From assembly GCA_029862125.1 (NCBI GenBank), contig JAOTXY010000023.1:1-45697 (forward strand): 45,697 bases of DNA, given 5' to 3'. Numbering within the stretch: the first letter of the stretch is position 1; every line of letters begins with the position of its first letter. Position numbers and translations under genes: made by a program. The notes under the pieces were generated by a model. It was not told where the DNA came from. It was given only the letters and a program-made list of their open reading frames with translations, and did no database searches. Shown piece by piece: positions 33,852 to 42,368 of this stretch. The DNA is from Gammaproteobacteria bacterium (GTDB lineage: Bacteria > Pseudomonadota > Gammaproteobacteria > GCA-001735895).

Positions 33852-34208
33852 ATGCCCGAAGCGCAGGAACTTGCGACCCATATCGTCGACCTGCTGGATT
33901 CGTTCGGGCCCTGTGAAGCCAGGCGTATGTTTGGCGGCTTCGGCATTTTTCACCAGGGATTGATGTTTGGTTTGATTGCCGGCGGCAGTCTCTATCTCAA
34001 GGCTGACGACAAAACCCGCGAACTGTTCGTGGCCGAGGGGTCTGAAGCATTCAGCTACTATAAGAAAGAAAAGGAATACCGTCTTTCCTACTACTTTGCA
34101 CCCGAGGAGTTTTTTGAAGACCCGGAATCCTGTCGGCACTGGGCAAGACTCGCGTTCGACGCCGCGTTGCGAAATCCACTCAAAAAAAATAAAAGGCAGG
34201 AAGCATGA
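33852..34208 (+). CDS. TfoX N-terminal domain protein
   Basis: A 118-residue single-domain protein matching TfoX-N (ARRMFGGFGIFHQGLMFGLI, LYLKADDKTRELFV, FEDPESCRHWARLA). Full TfoX/Sxy regulators of competence also carry a C-terminal domain, absent here, so a competence role should not be assumed. It lies 14 bases after the L,D-transpeptidase and overlaps lemA by 4 bases. The function is unknown. Confidence 0.85.
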   Translation: MPEAQELATHIVDLLDSFGPCEARRMFGGFGIFHQGLMFGLIAGGSLYLKADDKTRELFVAEGSEAFSYYKKEKEYRLSYYFAPEEFFEDPESCRHWARLAFDAALRNPLKKNKRQEA

Positions 34209-34732
34209 TTGAATGGATAGCCATGGCTGCAATTATTGCGGTAGTCGTTTACACCATTGCCATTTACAACTACCTGGTACGAGACCGTCAACGCACGCGT
34301 GCCGGCTGGAGTGATATCGAGGTGCAACTCAAGCGTCGACACGATTTGATTCCGAAGTTAGTCGACGCAGTAAGGCAATACGCGGCTTACGAACAGGCGA
34401 CACTCGACCAGGTCACCATGCTGCGTAACAAGGCTGGCAATCCACGTGGAGTCGAACAACAGGGTGAACTGGAAAACAATATCTCTCGAAGCCTGGTGTC
34501 GATTTTCGCGCTGCAGGAAGCCTATCCTGAACTCAAGGCGAACCAGAGTTTCCTGCAGTTACAAACCGACATCAGTGCTGTCGAAGCGGACATCCAGTTT
34601 GCGCGGCGTTACTACAACGGTGCGGTCAGAAATTTGAATACCCGGATCGAAAGTTTCCCTGACCTGGTCATCGCTCGCCTGTTTAATTACGAGTCCGCCC
34701 AGTACTTCGAATTCGAGGAAATCGGGCCATGA
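34205..34732 (+). CDS. LemA family protein
   Basis: A 175-residue protein with one N-terminal transmembrane helix (MAAIIAVVVYTIAIYNYL) and a long helical body typical of LemA: WSDIEVQLKRRHDLIPKLVD, LQLQTDISAVEADIQFARRY and NGAVRNLNTRIESFPD. It overlaps the TfoX-N gene and the DUF2207 gene by 4 bases each. LemA-DUF2207 pairs are common; a role in envelope homeostasis is suggested but not established. Confidence 0.92.
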   Translation: MIEWIAMAAIIAVVVYTIAIYNYLVRDRQRTRAGWSDIEVQLKRRHDLIPKLVDAVRQYAAYEQATLDQVTMLRNKAGNPRGVEQQGELENNISRSLVSIFALQEAYPELKANQSFLQLQTDISAVEADIQFARRYYNGAVRNLNTRIESFPDLVIARLFNYESAQYFEFEEIGP

Positions 34733-36618
34733 CTCTATTGCGTGGGCTGGTTGCTTCGCTGCTGCTGTCGCTGGCTTTCACCTGCCTGGCAGATGAGTAT
34801 ATCGAATCTTTTCACAGCGATATCGAAGTGCGCCTTAACGGTGATTTAAATGTGACCGAAACTATCGTCGTTAGGGCCGAGGGTAAATCCATCCGACGCG
34901 GAATTTACCGTGATTTTCCAACCCGATACCAGAATGCGCAGGGTGACAATGTGTCGGTCGGCTTCGAGGTGCTGTCGGTGCAACGCGATGGCAGCACTGA
35001 ACCCTATCACATCAAGAATCGATCTAATGGCAAGCGGATTTATATCGGTGATCAGAATGTCTTACTGTCCCCCGGATTCTATGAATATAAAATTAACTAC
35101 ACGACCACCCGGCAGCTAGGCTTTTTCGATGACTTCGATGAGCTTTACTGGAACGTCACCGGTACTGGCTGGGAATTTAGAATTGACCGGGCGTCGGCCC
35201 TGGTAACACTGCCCGATGCCTTCATCGATTTTCAGCTTACCGGTTACACCGGCCCGCAGGGCTCGACCGCGCAAGACCTTGTCTATCGACGTAGCGCTGG
35301 CAACCAGGCTTATTTTGAAACCAGCCAACCCCTGGCTCGTCAGGAAGGGCTCACAATTGTCGCCGGCTGGCCCAAGGGCGTCGTCAACGAACCCGGCGAT
35401 GCTCAACGCCGCGCATGGTTTTTCGAAGACCACCGACCTTCTCTTATCGTTATTGGTGGCGCGCTTGCCCTGTTCGCTTATTACCTGATTCTGTGGCGAT
35501 GGTTTGGCAGGGATCCCGAGACGGGCGTGATCGTACCGCTTTACCAGCCACCCGAGGAGTATTCGCCTGCTTCGATGCGATTTGTGCAGAACATGGGCTA
35601 CGACAAGAAATGTTTTACCAGCGCAATCATCAACCTCGCGGTCAAGGGTGCGACAGAAATTAACGATGACGACGGCCAGTTCAAGATATCAAAGCAGCAG
35701 GACCGGGATTTGTCGCTGGCCCCCGGGGAAGCGCAGGTGCTCGCCGGACTGTTCGGAAAAGGGCGTGACAATATCAGTATCGCCCAGTCCAATCACAGTA
35801 TTCTTTCCAAGGCTATTGGCAAACATAAAAAATCGCTTAAACGGGATTACGAAAAAACATACTTCAACACCAACAGCTGGCTGTTGCTTCCGGGAATCCT
35901 GGCGACAGTAATCGTTATTGCGACGGCGGTCTCGAACCTGCCATCGGAAGAAATCATTATGAAAACAATCTTCTTTGGCGTTTTTACAGCGTTACCATTG
36001 ATCATACTGTCCGCCGTCTGGCGCGGGTTCAAACGTCGTAGAAAAGGTGGAAAGTTCCAGGTTGCGATTAATCTCGTGGTGCTAGTGGTTTTTTGCTGGG
36101 CCGTGGTCAACAACATCGCGGCACCTATCATGGAGTTTTCTGAAGTGGCGCCCCTGCCGCTGATCGCCGGCGCTATCGCAATGCTGGCAATGCATTATTT
36201 TTTCTACCAATGGCTGAAAGCGCCGACGCTTGTGGGGCGCCGCCTGCTCGATAAGATCGAGGGCTTCAAACATTACCTCAAGGTGGCCGAAGAAGATGAA
36301 ATTGCGTTAACCGGGGCGCCTGAATTCACCATCGGCCTGTACGAGACCTACCTACCCTACGCGATTGCGCTCGACCTAGAAAACGAATGGACTGCAAAGC
36401 TCAATCGCGCGATCGCGCTTGGCCTGGTCGAAAGCCAATATTCTCATCCAGGCTGGTATCACGCTCGAGGTCATCGCGCTGATCATTTTTCAAGTGCATT
36501 ATCGAGCTCTTTGGATTCGGCAATCTCGTCATCGTCGGTCGCGCCAGGTTCATCGTCCGGATCGTCCGGGGGATCATCTGGCGGCGGTGGCGGAGGCGGT
36601 GGTGGTGGCGGCTGGTAA
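34729..36618 (+). CDS. DUF2207 membrane protein (YciQ-like)
   Basis: A 629-residue protein with a signal peptide, an extracytoplasmic DUF2207 domain (residues ~22-235, starting YIESFHSDIEVRLNGDLNV), a first transmembrane helix near 245-262, several further helices (~380-400, ~410-425, ~447-490) and a low-complexity Ser/Gly tail ending in a poly-Gly run and Trp. This layout and tail are typical of the family, which pairs with LemA. The function is unknown. A 335-base gene-free stretch follows, holding two composite palindromes. Confidence 0.9.
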   Translation: MTLLRGLVASLLLSLAFTCLADEYIESFHSDIEVRLNGDLNVTETIVVRAEGKSIRRGIYRDFPTRYQNAQGDNVSVGFEVLSVQRDGSTEPYHIKNRSNGKRIYIGDQNVLLSPGFYEYKINYTTTRQLGFFDDFDELYWNVTGTGWEFRIDRASALVTLPDAFIDFQLTGYTGPQGSTAQDLVYRRSAGNQAYFETSQPLARQEGLTIVAGWPKGVVNEPGDAQRRAWFFEDHRPSLIVIGGALALFAYYLILWRWFGRDPETGVIVPLYQPPEEYSPASMRFVQNMGYDKKCFTSAIINLAVKGATEINDDDGQFKISKQQDRDLSLAPGEAQVLAGLFGKGRDNISIAQSNHSILSKAIGKHKKSLKRDYEKTYFNTNSWLLLPGILATVIVIATAVSNLPSEEIIMKTIFFGVFTALPLIILSAVWRGFKRRRKGGKFQVAINLVVLVVFCWAVVNNIAAPIMEFSEVAPLPLIAGAIAMLAMHYFFYQWLKAPTLVGRRLLDKIEGFKHYLKVAEEDEIALTGAPEFTIGLYETYLPYAIALDLENEWTAKLNRAIALGLVESQYSHPGWYHARGHRADHFSSALSSSLDSAISSSSVAPGSSSGSSGGSSGGGGGGGGGGGW

Positions 36619-36669
36619 CCTCCTCGCCCGTAAAGACTGCTGTGCCAACTCACATTTACATTACCGTCA

Positions 36670-36799
36670 GCTAGTTTGCTAGAAACGTCGCAAAAGCCGC
36701 TCCCAACCGGCGTAATCGCCGGTTGGTCCATCCATGGAATCGCTTGGAGCTCGGCATCCATGCCTCGCTACACTTTTGCGACGTTTCTAGCAAACTAGC
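36670..36799. repeat. Composite nested palindrome, type-2 core, 27-bp perfect outer arms
   Basis: The outer arms 36670-36696 and 36773-36799 are perfect reverse complements (27 bp). Inside are a 10-bp hairpin (CCAACCGGCG, loop TAAT at 36713-36716), CCATCCATGG and GGCATCCATGCC (36753-36764). The core matches, in reverse, the repeats at 7309 and 44258; the distal arm sequence does not. It lies between the convergent DUF2207 and rlmG genes and could serve as a two-way terminator. Confidence 0.93.
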
Positions 36800-36817
36800 C
36801 TCAATCTTCAGGTGTGG

Positions 36818-36914
36818 CCAAGGGGATACCTTTGCGGGACGCTGCGCAACAGGGATGTTGCGCGCGAGCCTACACGGACGTATTTACGGCGCTCCCGCAA
36901 AGGTATCCCCTTGG
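36818..36914. repeat. Composite nested palindrome, type-1 core, 21-bp perfect outer arms
   Basis: The outer arms 36818-36838 and 36894-36914 pair perfectly over 21 bp. Inside is an 8-bp hairpin GCGCAACA/TGTTGCGC with loop GGGA (36844-36863) and a decayed tip ACACGGACGT. Read in reverse, the core matches 18187-18239 closely; the arms do not. It lies only 18 bases from the previous composite repeat. Confidence 0.92.
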
Positions 36915-36953
36915 TCGCGCCTAACGCATGGTTTCAGCAGAAGTAGATTTGAT

Positions 36954-38114
36954 CTAGGAATGCCTGATTGAGCTGAGGACAACGAACTTGCTGTCGGCGG
37001 CAACGGTCTCGCAGTTGCCAAACAATTTCTTAAGCTTGCTGTGATAAGCCAGGTGTCGATTGCCAACTATGCGCAGCTCACCACCGGCCACGAGCACCGT
37101 CCGTGCCTGCTTGAACATTTGCCATGCAATCGCATCACCGACATTGTGCTGTTGATGAAACGGCGGATTGACCAGGACCAGGTCTCGACTATCGGCGGCC
37201 AATCCCTGTAGACCGTCGGCGACCCTGAACTCGGCTTCTCGCGTCTGCGCAAACGCGGCCCGAAAATTCTCCTCGGCACTCGCGACCGCCATGTAAGATT
37301 CGTCGCAAAACAACAGGCTTGCCTTCGGATTCAGGGCCGTGGCAATGATTCCAAGCACACCATTACCACAACCCAGATCGACGATACGTCGAAATCGCTC
37401 TGCCACTGGCATATGTTCCAGCAACAATTGGCTACCCCGATCCAGGCGGTCGCGGCTGAACAGGCTTGCATGATTGATAATTCTGTAATTTCGATCGACC
37501 TGCAACTCGTAGCTATCGGGATAATGACTCTGACCCTCTTTGAGTGACTGATCACGCTGAACCAGGATAAGTCGGCTTTTCTTGCGCGCGCGGGTTGTGG
37601 TTGTAGGCCCGAGTATGGTTTCAAACAACTCCAGCGTCGAACGATGAATATTTCGTGCCATCCCGGCCGATATAATATGGGTATCGTGATCCAGCACCTG
37701 GCGCAGTACGTAGAGCTGGTGTTCGAGCAAGGCCAGCATTTTGGGAATCTTTATCAACACACAATCCACGGTTACCGTCGGAAAATCGATGCCCGAGTTG
37801 GTTTTGACCTGCTCGGCGGGGTAGCCATTTGCAAGCAGGTTTTCACGTAACGCCAGTTGCGCCATAAACGAGTCATTCCAGGAATAAACCGGGTGATTGG
37901 CGAGCGCCACCGCGAGCGCACCGAAAGCATCATTTAATATCAAAAGCTTACCATGGCGAGACAGCACCTTGATTTCGTCGACGTAATTCAGCAGGAATTC
38001 ATCGGCAGCATCCCAGGCCTGCAGCAGCTCGTTGCGAGGTTTGCGCACCAGTTCAAATTCACCCTGGGGCACCTGCAATAATTTCAGACTATCCATCACC
38101 AGCAGCTTATTCAC
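36954..38114 (-). CDS. rlmG: 23S rRNA (guanine1835-N2)-methyltransferase
   Basis: A 386-residue enzyme with a degenerate N-terminal methyltransferase-like half and a C-terminal catalytic half. The SAM site is VDLGCGNGVLGI near residue 243 and the N-methylation motif NPPFHQ near 310. Full-length RlmG carries both halves, as here. It overlaps the sterol-desaturase-family gene by one base. The RsmC family is the alternative, but the N-terminal sequence favours RlmG. Confidence 0.88.
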   Translation of the reverse strand: MNKLLVMDSLKLLQVPQGEFELVRKPRNELLQAWDAADEFLLNYVDEIKVLSRHGKLLILNDAFGALAVALANHPVYSWNDSFMAQLALRENLLANGYPAEQVKTNSGIDFPTVTVDCVLIKIPKMLALLEHQLYVLRQVLDHDTHIISAGMARNIHRSTLELFETILGPTTTTRARKKSRLILVQRDQSLKEGQSHYPDSYELQVDRNYRIINHASLFSRDRLDRGSQLLLEHMPVAERFRRIVDLGCGNGVLGIIATALNPKASLLFCDESYMAVASAEENFRAAFAQTREAEFRVADGLQGLAADSRDLVLVNPPFHQQHNVGDAIAWQMFKQARTVLVAGGELRIVGNRHLAYHSKLKKLFGNCETVAADSKFVVLSSIRHS

Positions 38115-38935
38115 TACTTACCGACGAAAGGCAAACCCAGCATGCCGGGCAGTTGGTCGACCTGTTTGACGTCACGATACTCCGCCAGTCCTATGGTCAT
38201 AGCGTCGTGACCCATTTGTGGCTGATCGGTATAGGTTTTGAAGATCCGGTCCCAGATAGAAAGGTTGAAACCGTAATTACTATCGGTCTCCTGTACCAGC
38301 GTCGAATGATGCACCCGGTGCATGTCCGGGGTTACCAGGAGAGAACGTACTACCCGCTCGATAGCGCCGGGCAGGCTGACATTGGCATGATTGAATATAG
38401 CCATACCGTTCAACAGAACCTCGAAAACCAGGACTGCAACCAGCGCCGGACCGAGTAATAGAATCACGCCCCATTTGAACAGCATCGAAATAATGATTTC
38501 AATCGTGTGGAAGCGGGACCCTGTTGTTAAATCAAAATCAAGATCGGCGTGATGAACTCGATGCAAACGCCACAGCAAAGGCAACTGGTGCATCAAGCGG
38601 TGTTGCAGGTAAATGGCGAGATCGAGTAATAACACTGCCGCGAAAATTTCGAGCCATAAGGGCCAATCAACCAGGTTGAACAACCCCCACTCTCGTTCCG
38701 CAACCGAATAGGCGATTCCCACGGCGGCGGCCGGGAACATTAACCTCAGCACAATAATGTTCAGCAAGAACAATCCCAGGTTGCTAGTCCAGCGCAATAC
38801 TTTTGACACGCTGAGCTTGCGTCGGGGCGCGATCAGTTCCCATATCAGCATGGTAACGAACACGAATGCGAAAAAGCCTAGGCGAATGAAGGCTTCTCGC
38901 TCGAGGGCAAATGTTTCAATTCCGGCTGGCTCCAT
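38114..38935 (-). CDS. Sterol desaturase/fatty acid hydroxylase family membrane protein
   Basis: A 273-residue di-iron membrane enzyme with about four to five helices and the three family histidine boxes: HRLMH, HRVHH (both in the middle) and HRVHHS near residue 208, plus accessory histidines. Members hydroxylate or desaturate lipids or sterols with molecular oxygen; the substrate is not evident. Its promoter region is shared with the divergent antiporter gene across 201 AT-rich bases, where I see no operator that I would defend. Confidence 0.88.
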   Translation of the reverse strand: MEPAGIETFALEREAFIRLGFFAFVFVTMLIWELIAPRRKLSVSKVLRWTSNLGLFLLNIIVLRLMFPAAAVGIAYSVAEREWGLFNLVDWPLWLEIFAAVLLLDLAIYLQHRLMHQLPLLWRLHRVHHADLDFDLTTGSRFHTIEIIISMLFKWGVILLLGPALVAVLVFEVLLNGMAIFNHANVSLPGAIERVVRSLLVTPDMHRVHHSTLVQETDSNYGFNLSIWDRIFKTYTDQPQMGHDAMTIGLAEYRDVKQVDQLPGMLGLPFVGK

Positions 38936-39136
38936 GGATCACATTTTCGAGCATAATTGGCAATATTGACAGTCTTTAAAACATGCCTCAAATCAGTATC
39001 GCGATAAGCGAACGTATATAAACAACAAATGTATAACGCCAGTTTTATATTTCTGACGATAAGTTGTTACAGTTGTTATCTTATTTAAGATCTTAGTGTG
39101 TTATACAGAGCCGGGTTAGATTAGACCAGTCCCCAA

Positions 39137-41095
39137 ATGTTAAATGATATCCTGATTATATTGATACTGTCGGTGATGGGCATTGCGGTGTTTAAACTCA
39201 TCGACGTCCCCGCGGTGCTGGGTTACCTGGTGGTAGGTTTGCTGGCCAGCGAAAATGCCTTTGGCCTGATTCATGATTCACATGCGATTGAGCAAATTGC
39301 TGAAATCGGTGTAGTTTTCCTGTTATTCACGATTGGTCTCGAAGTCTCGATTCCACGCCTGATCTCGATGCGTAAAATTGTCTTCGGCGTCGGTTTTGTA
39401 CAGGTCGTTGTATCAACCCTGAGCACCGTGGCGGTTGGTCTCTGGCTGGGACTGACGTGGCAAGTCGCTTTCGCTCTTGGTGGCGCATTGGCGATGTCGT
39501 CGACCGCTATCGTGGTAAAACTGCTGACCGAACAGTACGAGTTGCATTTGCCGCACGGCAACATTTCGTTGGGCGTGTTACTGTTCCAGGACCTGGCCGT
39601 GGTGCCCTTCCTGGTATTGATCCCGATTTTCGCGGCGCCGACCTCGGAATCGCTGCTGGTACCGATCAGCCTGGCCCTGGCCAAGGGCGCGTTCGCTTTC
39701 GCGGTAATATTCTACGCCGGTCAATACCTGGTCCGACCTGCGGTTCGAGCGGTTGCGGCGACACATTCGCATGAATTGTTCACGCTTTTTATCCTGCTGA
39801 TTGCGCTGCTGGCCGCCTGGCTGACCTGGCAGTTGGGACTATCGCTTGCGATGGGTGCTTTCCTCGCCGGCATCATGCTCGCTGAAACCGAGTTTCAGCA
39901 TCATATCGAAAATGAAATCAGGCCCTTTCGCGATGTTTTGATGGGATTATTCTTTATTTCCGTCGGCTCCCAATTCGATTGGCGTATCATCATCAATGAA
40001 CCCATGGCGGTTGCGATTTTGACCCTGGGCCTGATCGCTGGCAAGGGTATCGCGATCGCCGTCATTGCCCACCTGGCAGGATTTACCAAAGGCGTCGCGG
40101 TTCGGGCCGGCATTCTGCTCGGCCAGGGCAGTGAATTTGGATTCGCGTTGCTGGCAGTCGCGCTCACCACCGGCCTGCTTGAGCTCGGACTCAGTCAGCC
40201 CATCATCGCCGCGATCATTCTGAGCATGGCAATTTCGCCGGTACTGATTAAATACAATGAAACCATCGCCTGCCGGCTTGATCCGGAATATCGATACAGC
40301 CTGAACCAGGTCGAAACAAGCATCGAGGAAGCCTGTAGTGATATCTCGGGTCACGTTATTCTATGCGGGTTTGGCCGCACCTCGCAAAATCTCGCACAGT
40401 TTCTGCGGCGGGTCGGTATTCCATTCGTCGCGCTCGAAATCGATACCGACATTGTCACCGAGGCGCGCGAGGCGGGCGAACCGGTATTCTATGGCGATAG
40501 TAGTAAACCCGAGATCCTGCAAAGCGCAGGCTTTGCCAGGGCCCGGGTACTGGTCATCTCTTTTACCGAACTCAAGGCCAGTGAACACATCGCCAGAACC
40601 GCACGCGAACTAAGCAAGGATATCCCGATGATCATTCGTACCCGTGACGACCGCCATCTCGAGCACCTGCTCGAATGCGGTGCCAATGAAGTCATCCCGG
40701 ATACGGTCGAATCGAGTATGATGCTTGCCAAACATACCTTGACCGCGCTGGGTGAGGATGCGCATTCCATCGATGAAATGCTCGACGAAGCGCGTGAAGG
40801 GCACTACGCACGAGTGCGGGCTTTCTTTCACAGCGTCGACGACGTCGATCTCGATACGCCCGATCATCACCATATGCATAGTATCGATATACTCGGCACT
40901 TATGCCGCCGTCGGTCACAGCATCGAATCCTTGAAAAGCCTCGATAAAATCAACATTATTGGGCTGCGACGTAACGGCGTTACAAGTAACGATCCACTGA
41001 TCGAGGTTGAGTTCAGGCCAGGTGATGTCTTCATCATCGAGGGCCACCCGGATGACATTCAGGCGACCGAAATCGAAATCATGTCAGGACTATAG
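39137..41095 (+). CDS. Kef-type monovalent cation:proton antiporter (CPA2) with RCK domains
   Basis: A 652-residue protein: an N-terminal exchanger domain of about 12 helices (residues ~1-380), an RCK/TrkA-N nucleotide-binding domain (~403-520, ILCGFGRTSQNLAQFLRR and FYGDSSKPEILQSAG) and a TrkA-C domain (~565-650). It probably exports K+ or Na+ in exchange for protons under nucleotide or glutathione control. It resembles KefB/KefC and YbaL; the ancillary KefF/KefG flavoprotein is absent. The metalloprotease gene follows after 9 bases. Confidence 0.9.
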   Translation: MLNDILIILILSVMGIAVFKLIDVPAVLGYLVVGLLASENAFGLIHDSHAIEQIAEIGVVFLLFTIGLEVSIPRLISMRKIVFGVGFVQVVVSTLSTVAVGLWLGLTWQVAFALGGALAMSSTAIVVKLLTEQYELHLPHGNISLGVLLFQDLAVVPFLVLIPIFAAPTSESLLVPISLALAKGAFAFAVIFYAGQYLVRPAVRAVAATHSHELFTLFILLIALLAAWLTWQLGLSLAMGAFLAGIMLAETEFQHHIENEIRPFRDVLMGLFFISVGSQFDWRIIINEPMAVAILTLGLIAGKGIAIAVIAHLAGFTKGVAVRAGILLGQGSEFGFALLAVALTTGLLELGLSQPIIAAIILSMAISPVLIKYNETIACRLDPEYRYSLNQVETSIEEACSDISGHVILCGFGRTSQNLAQFLRRVGIPFVALEIDTDIVTEAREAGEPVFYGDSSKPEILQSAGFARARVLVISFTELKASEHIARTARELSKDIPMIIRTRDDRHLEHLLECGANEVIPDTVESSMMLAKHTLTALGEDAHSIDEMLDEAREGHYARVRAFFHSVDDVDLDTPDHHHMHSIDILGTYAAVGHSIESLKSLDKINIIGLRRNGVTSNDPLIEVEFRPGDVFIIEGHPDDIQATEIEIMSGL

Positions 41096-41104
41096 AGGCG
41101 CTTC

Positions 41105-41836
41105 ATGGTAGACGAAAATATCGAATCGCCATCAGCACTGCAGTGGAAACTTCGAATATCGCCACGCGCGCGCTACGCAAAACTGCAAATCAAGCCCTTT
41201 GGCGGGCTTGAAGTGGTGATACCGAAGCGCTTTCCGCGTAATCAGGTGCCGGGGCTGGTGGCAAAGCATGAAACCTGGGCCAGGCGTCAACTTGCCCGAC
41301 AGTCAAAACTACGCGAATCGATACGTCTGCCGCAATACCTGTCCCTGGCATTCGACAACAGCGCCACCCCGGTGATTTACCAGGGTGATCCGCTGCAGTT
41401 CAATTTCGAGTTATTCGATGAGCAAGGTACAGATCAGATCGTGGTTCGTGCCGCCGGGCACCAGGAGCGTGTTCGTGAACTGCGCAGATGGATAAGACAC
41501 AGGGCCCGGGAGTCGTTCCCGGCACTGCTGACGCAAATATCCTCGAGGACAGGGCTTGGCTTCAATAAAATGAGTGTCCGCAGTCAAAAAACCCGCTGGG
41601 GCAGTTGTTCAAGACGCGGCAACATCAGCCTCAACGACCAATTGTTATTTCTACCGGCAAAGACCGTGGAATACCTGATGATTCATGAACTCTGCCACAC
41701 GCGTCACCTGAATCATTCGAAAGCATTCTGGGCCCTGGTGGAATCACACTGCCCCGATTTCAGAGCGCATGAAAAATTACTCAGCGACTCGCGTAACCTG
41801 GTACCTGACTGGTTCCTGCTAGATCTCTATAGCTAA
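41105..41836 (+). CDS. YgjP-like zinc metalloprotease (DUF45)
   Basis: A 243-residue protein of the YgjP/WLM family. The zinc motif HELCHTRHLNH provides the HExxH site and is followed by FWALVESHCPDF; upstream is the family motif WGSCSRRGNISLN. The N-terminal half is a beta-rich region (GGLEVVIPKRF). The physiological substrate is unknown. It follows the antiporter gene by 9 bases and is convergent with the SPOR gene 26 bases away. Confidence 0.88.
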   Translation: MVDENIESPSALQWKLRISPRARYAKLQIKPFGGLEVVIPKRFPRNQVPGLVAKHETWARRQLARQSKLRESIRLPQYLSLAFDNSATPVIYQGDPLQFNFELFDEQGTDQIVVRAAGHQERVRELRRWIRHRARESFPALLTQISSRTGLGFNKMSVRSQKTRWGSCSRRGNISLNDQLLFLPAKTVEYLMIHELCHTRHLNHSKAFWALVESHCPDFRAHEKLLSDSRNLVPDWFLLDLYS

Positions 41837-41862
41837 CACGACCCTTGCCAGGGCGCGTGACG

Positions 41863-42360
41863 CTAGTTTGACCGGTTACGCTCCATGTACTTGATCCGGT
41901 TTTCGATCAGCAGGTTTTTGGCGCGCGACAACCTGGTTTGGCTGGCAAAGGGCCCCAGCTGCACTCGATGCCAGGTTTCATCATTGACAACGGCGGACTT
42001 GATGGTTGCCTGCAGGCCCAGGAAAGCCAGCTGCGCTTTGAGACTGTCGGCTTCACCTGCGCTCTGGAAAGATCCAACCTGCAATATCGATTGATCGACA
42101 ACTTCCTTGTTGATACTCGGATTTTCGATCGCATCACGATCTTCCTCCGAAATCGGGATCTCTACTTCGCGTTTTGGTAAAACCGAATAGAAATCGATGG
42201 TCGGTTTATTCTTGCTGCCGGTTGATTCCTGCGGTTGCTGGCTTTCGGCTCCGCTTTGAACAATCTTTTGATCAAGAAATAGAACAAAGGCCACGAACGA
42301 TGCCAGTATTAATAACAGGAATACCCAGACCCACGGTGATGTCGCTTGTTTTTTTGCCAT
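41863..42360 (-). CDS. SPOR-domain protein (FtsN-like)
   Basis: A 165-residue bitopic membrane protein: a short cytoplasmic start (MAKKQATSP), one transmembrane helix (WVWVFLLLILASFVAFVLFL), a linker and a C-terminal SPOR domain (~residues 88-160, ILQVGSFQSAGEADSLKAQL, then VQLGPFASQTRLSRAKNLL). SPOR domains bind denuded glycan at the septum. It lies 8 bases after argS, matching the argS-ftsN order of related genomes, though it is shorter than E. coli FtsN and lacks the long linker. Confidence 0.88.
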   Translation of the reverse strand: MAKKQATSPWVWVFLLLILASFVAFVLFLDQKIVQSGAESQQPQESTGSKNKPTIDFYSVLPKREVEIPISEEDRDAIENPSINKEVVDQSILQVGSFQSAGEADSLKAQLAFLGLQATIKSAVVNDETWHRVQLGPFASQTRLSRAKNLLIENRIKYMERNRSN

Positions 42361-42368
42361 CAGAATCG

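Noticed and set aside
33852-34208. Full competence regulator TfoX/Sxy
   Set aside because: Only the N-terminal domain is encoded, so a competence role cannot be claimed.
38928-38940. CATGGAT near the fatty acid hydroxylase start as another palindrome-family copy
   Set aside because: It is the start codon region (ATGGAGCC on the minus strand) and forms no enclosing stem.
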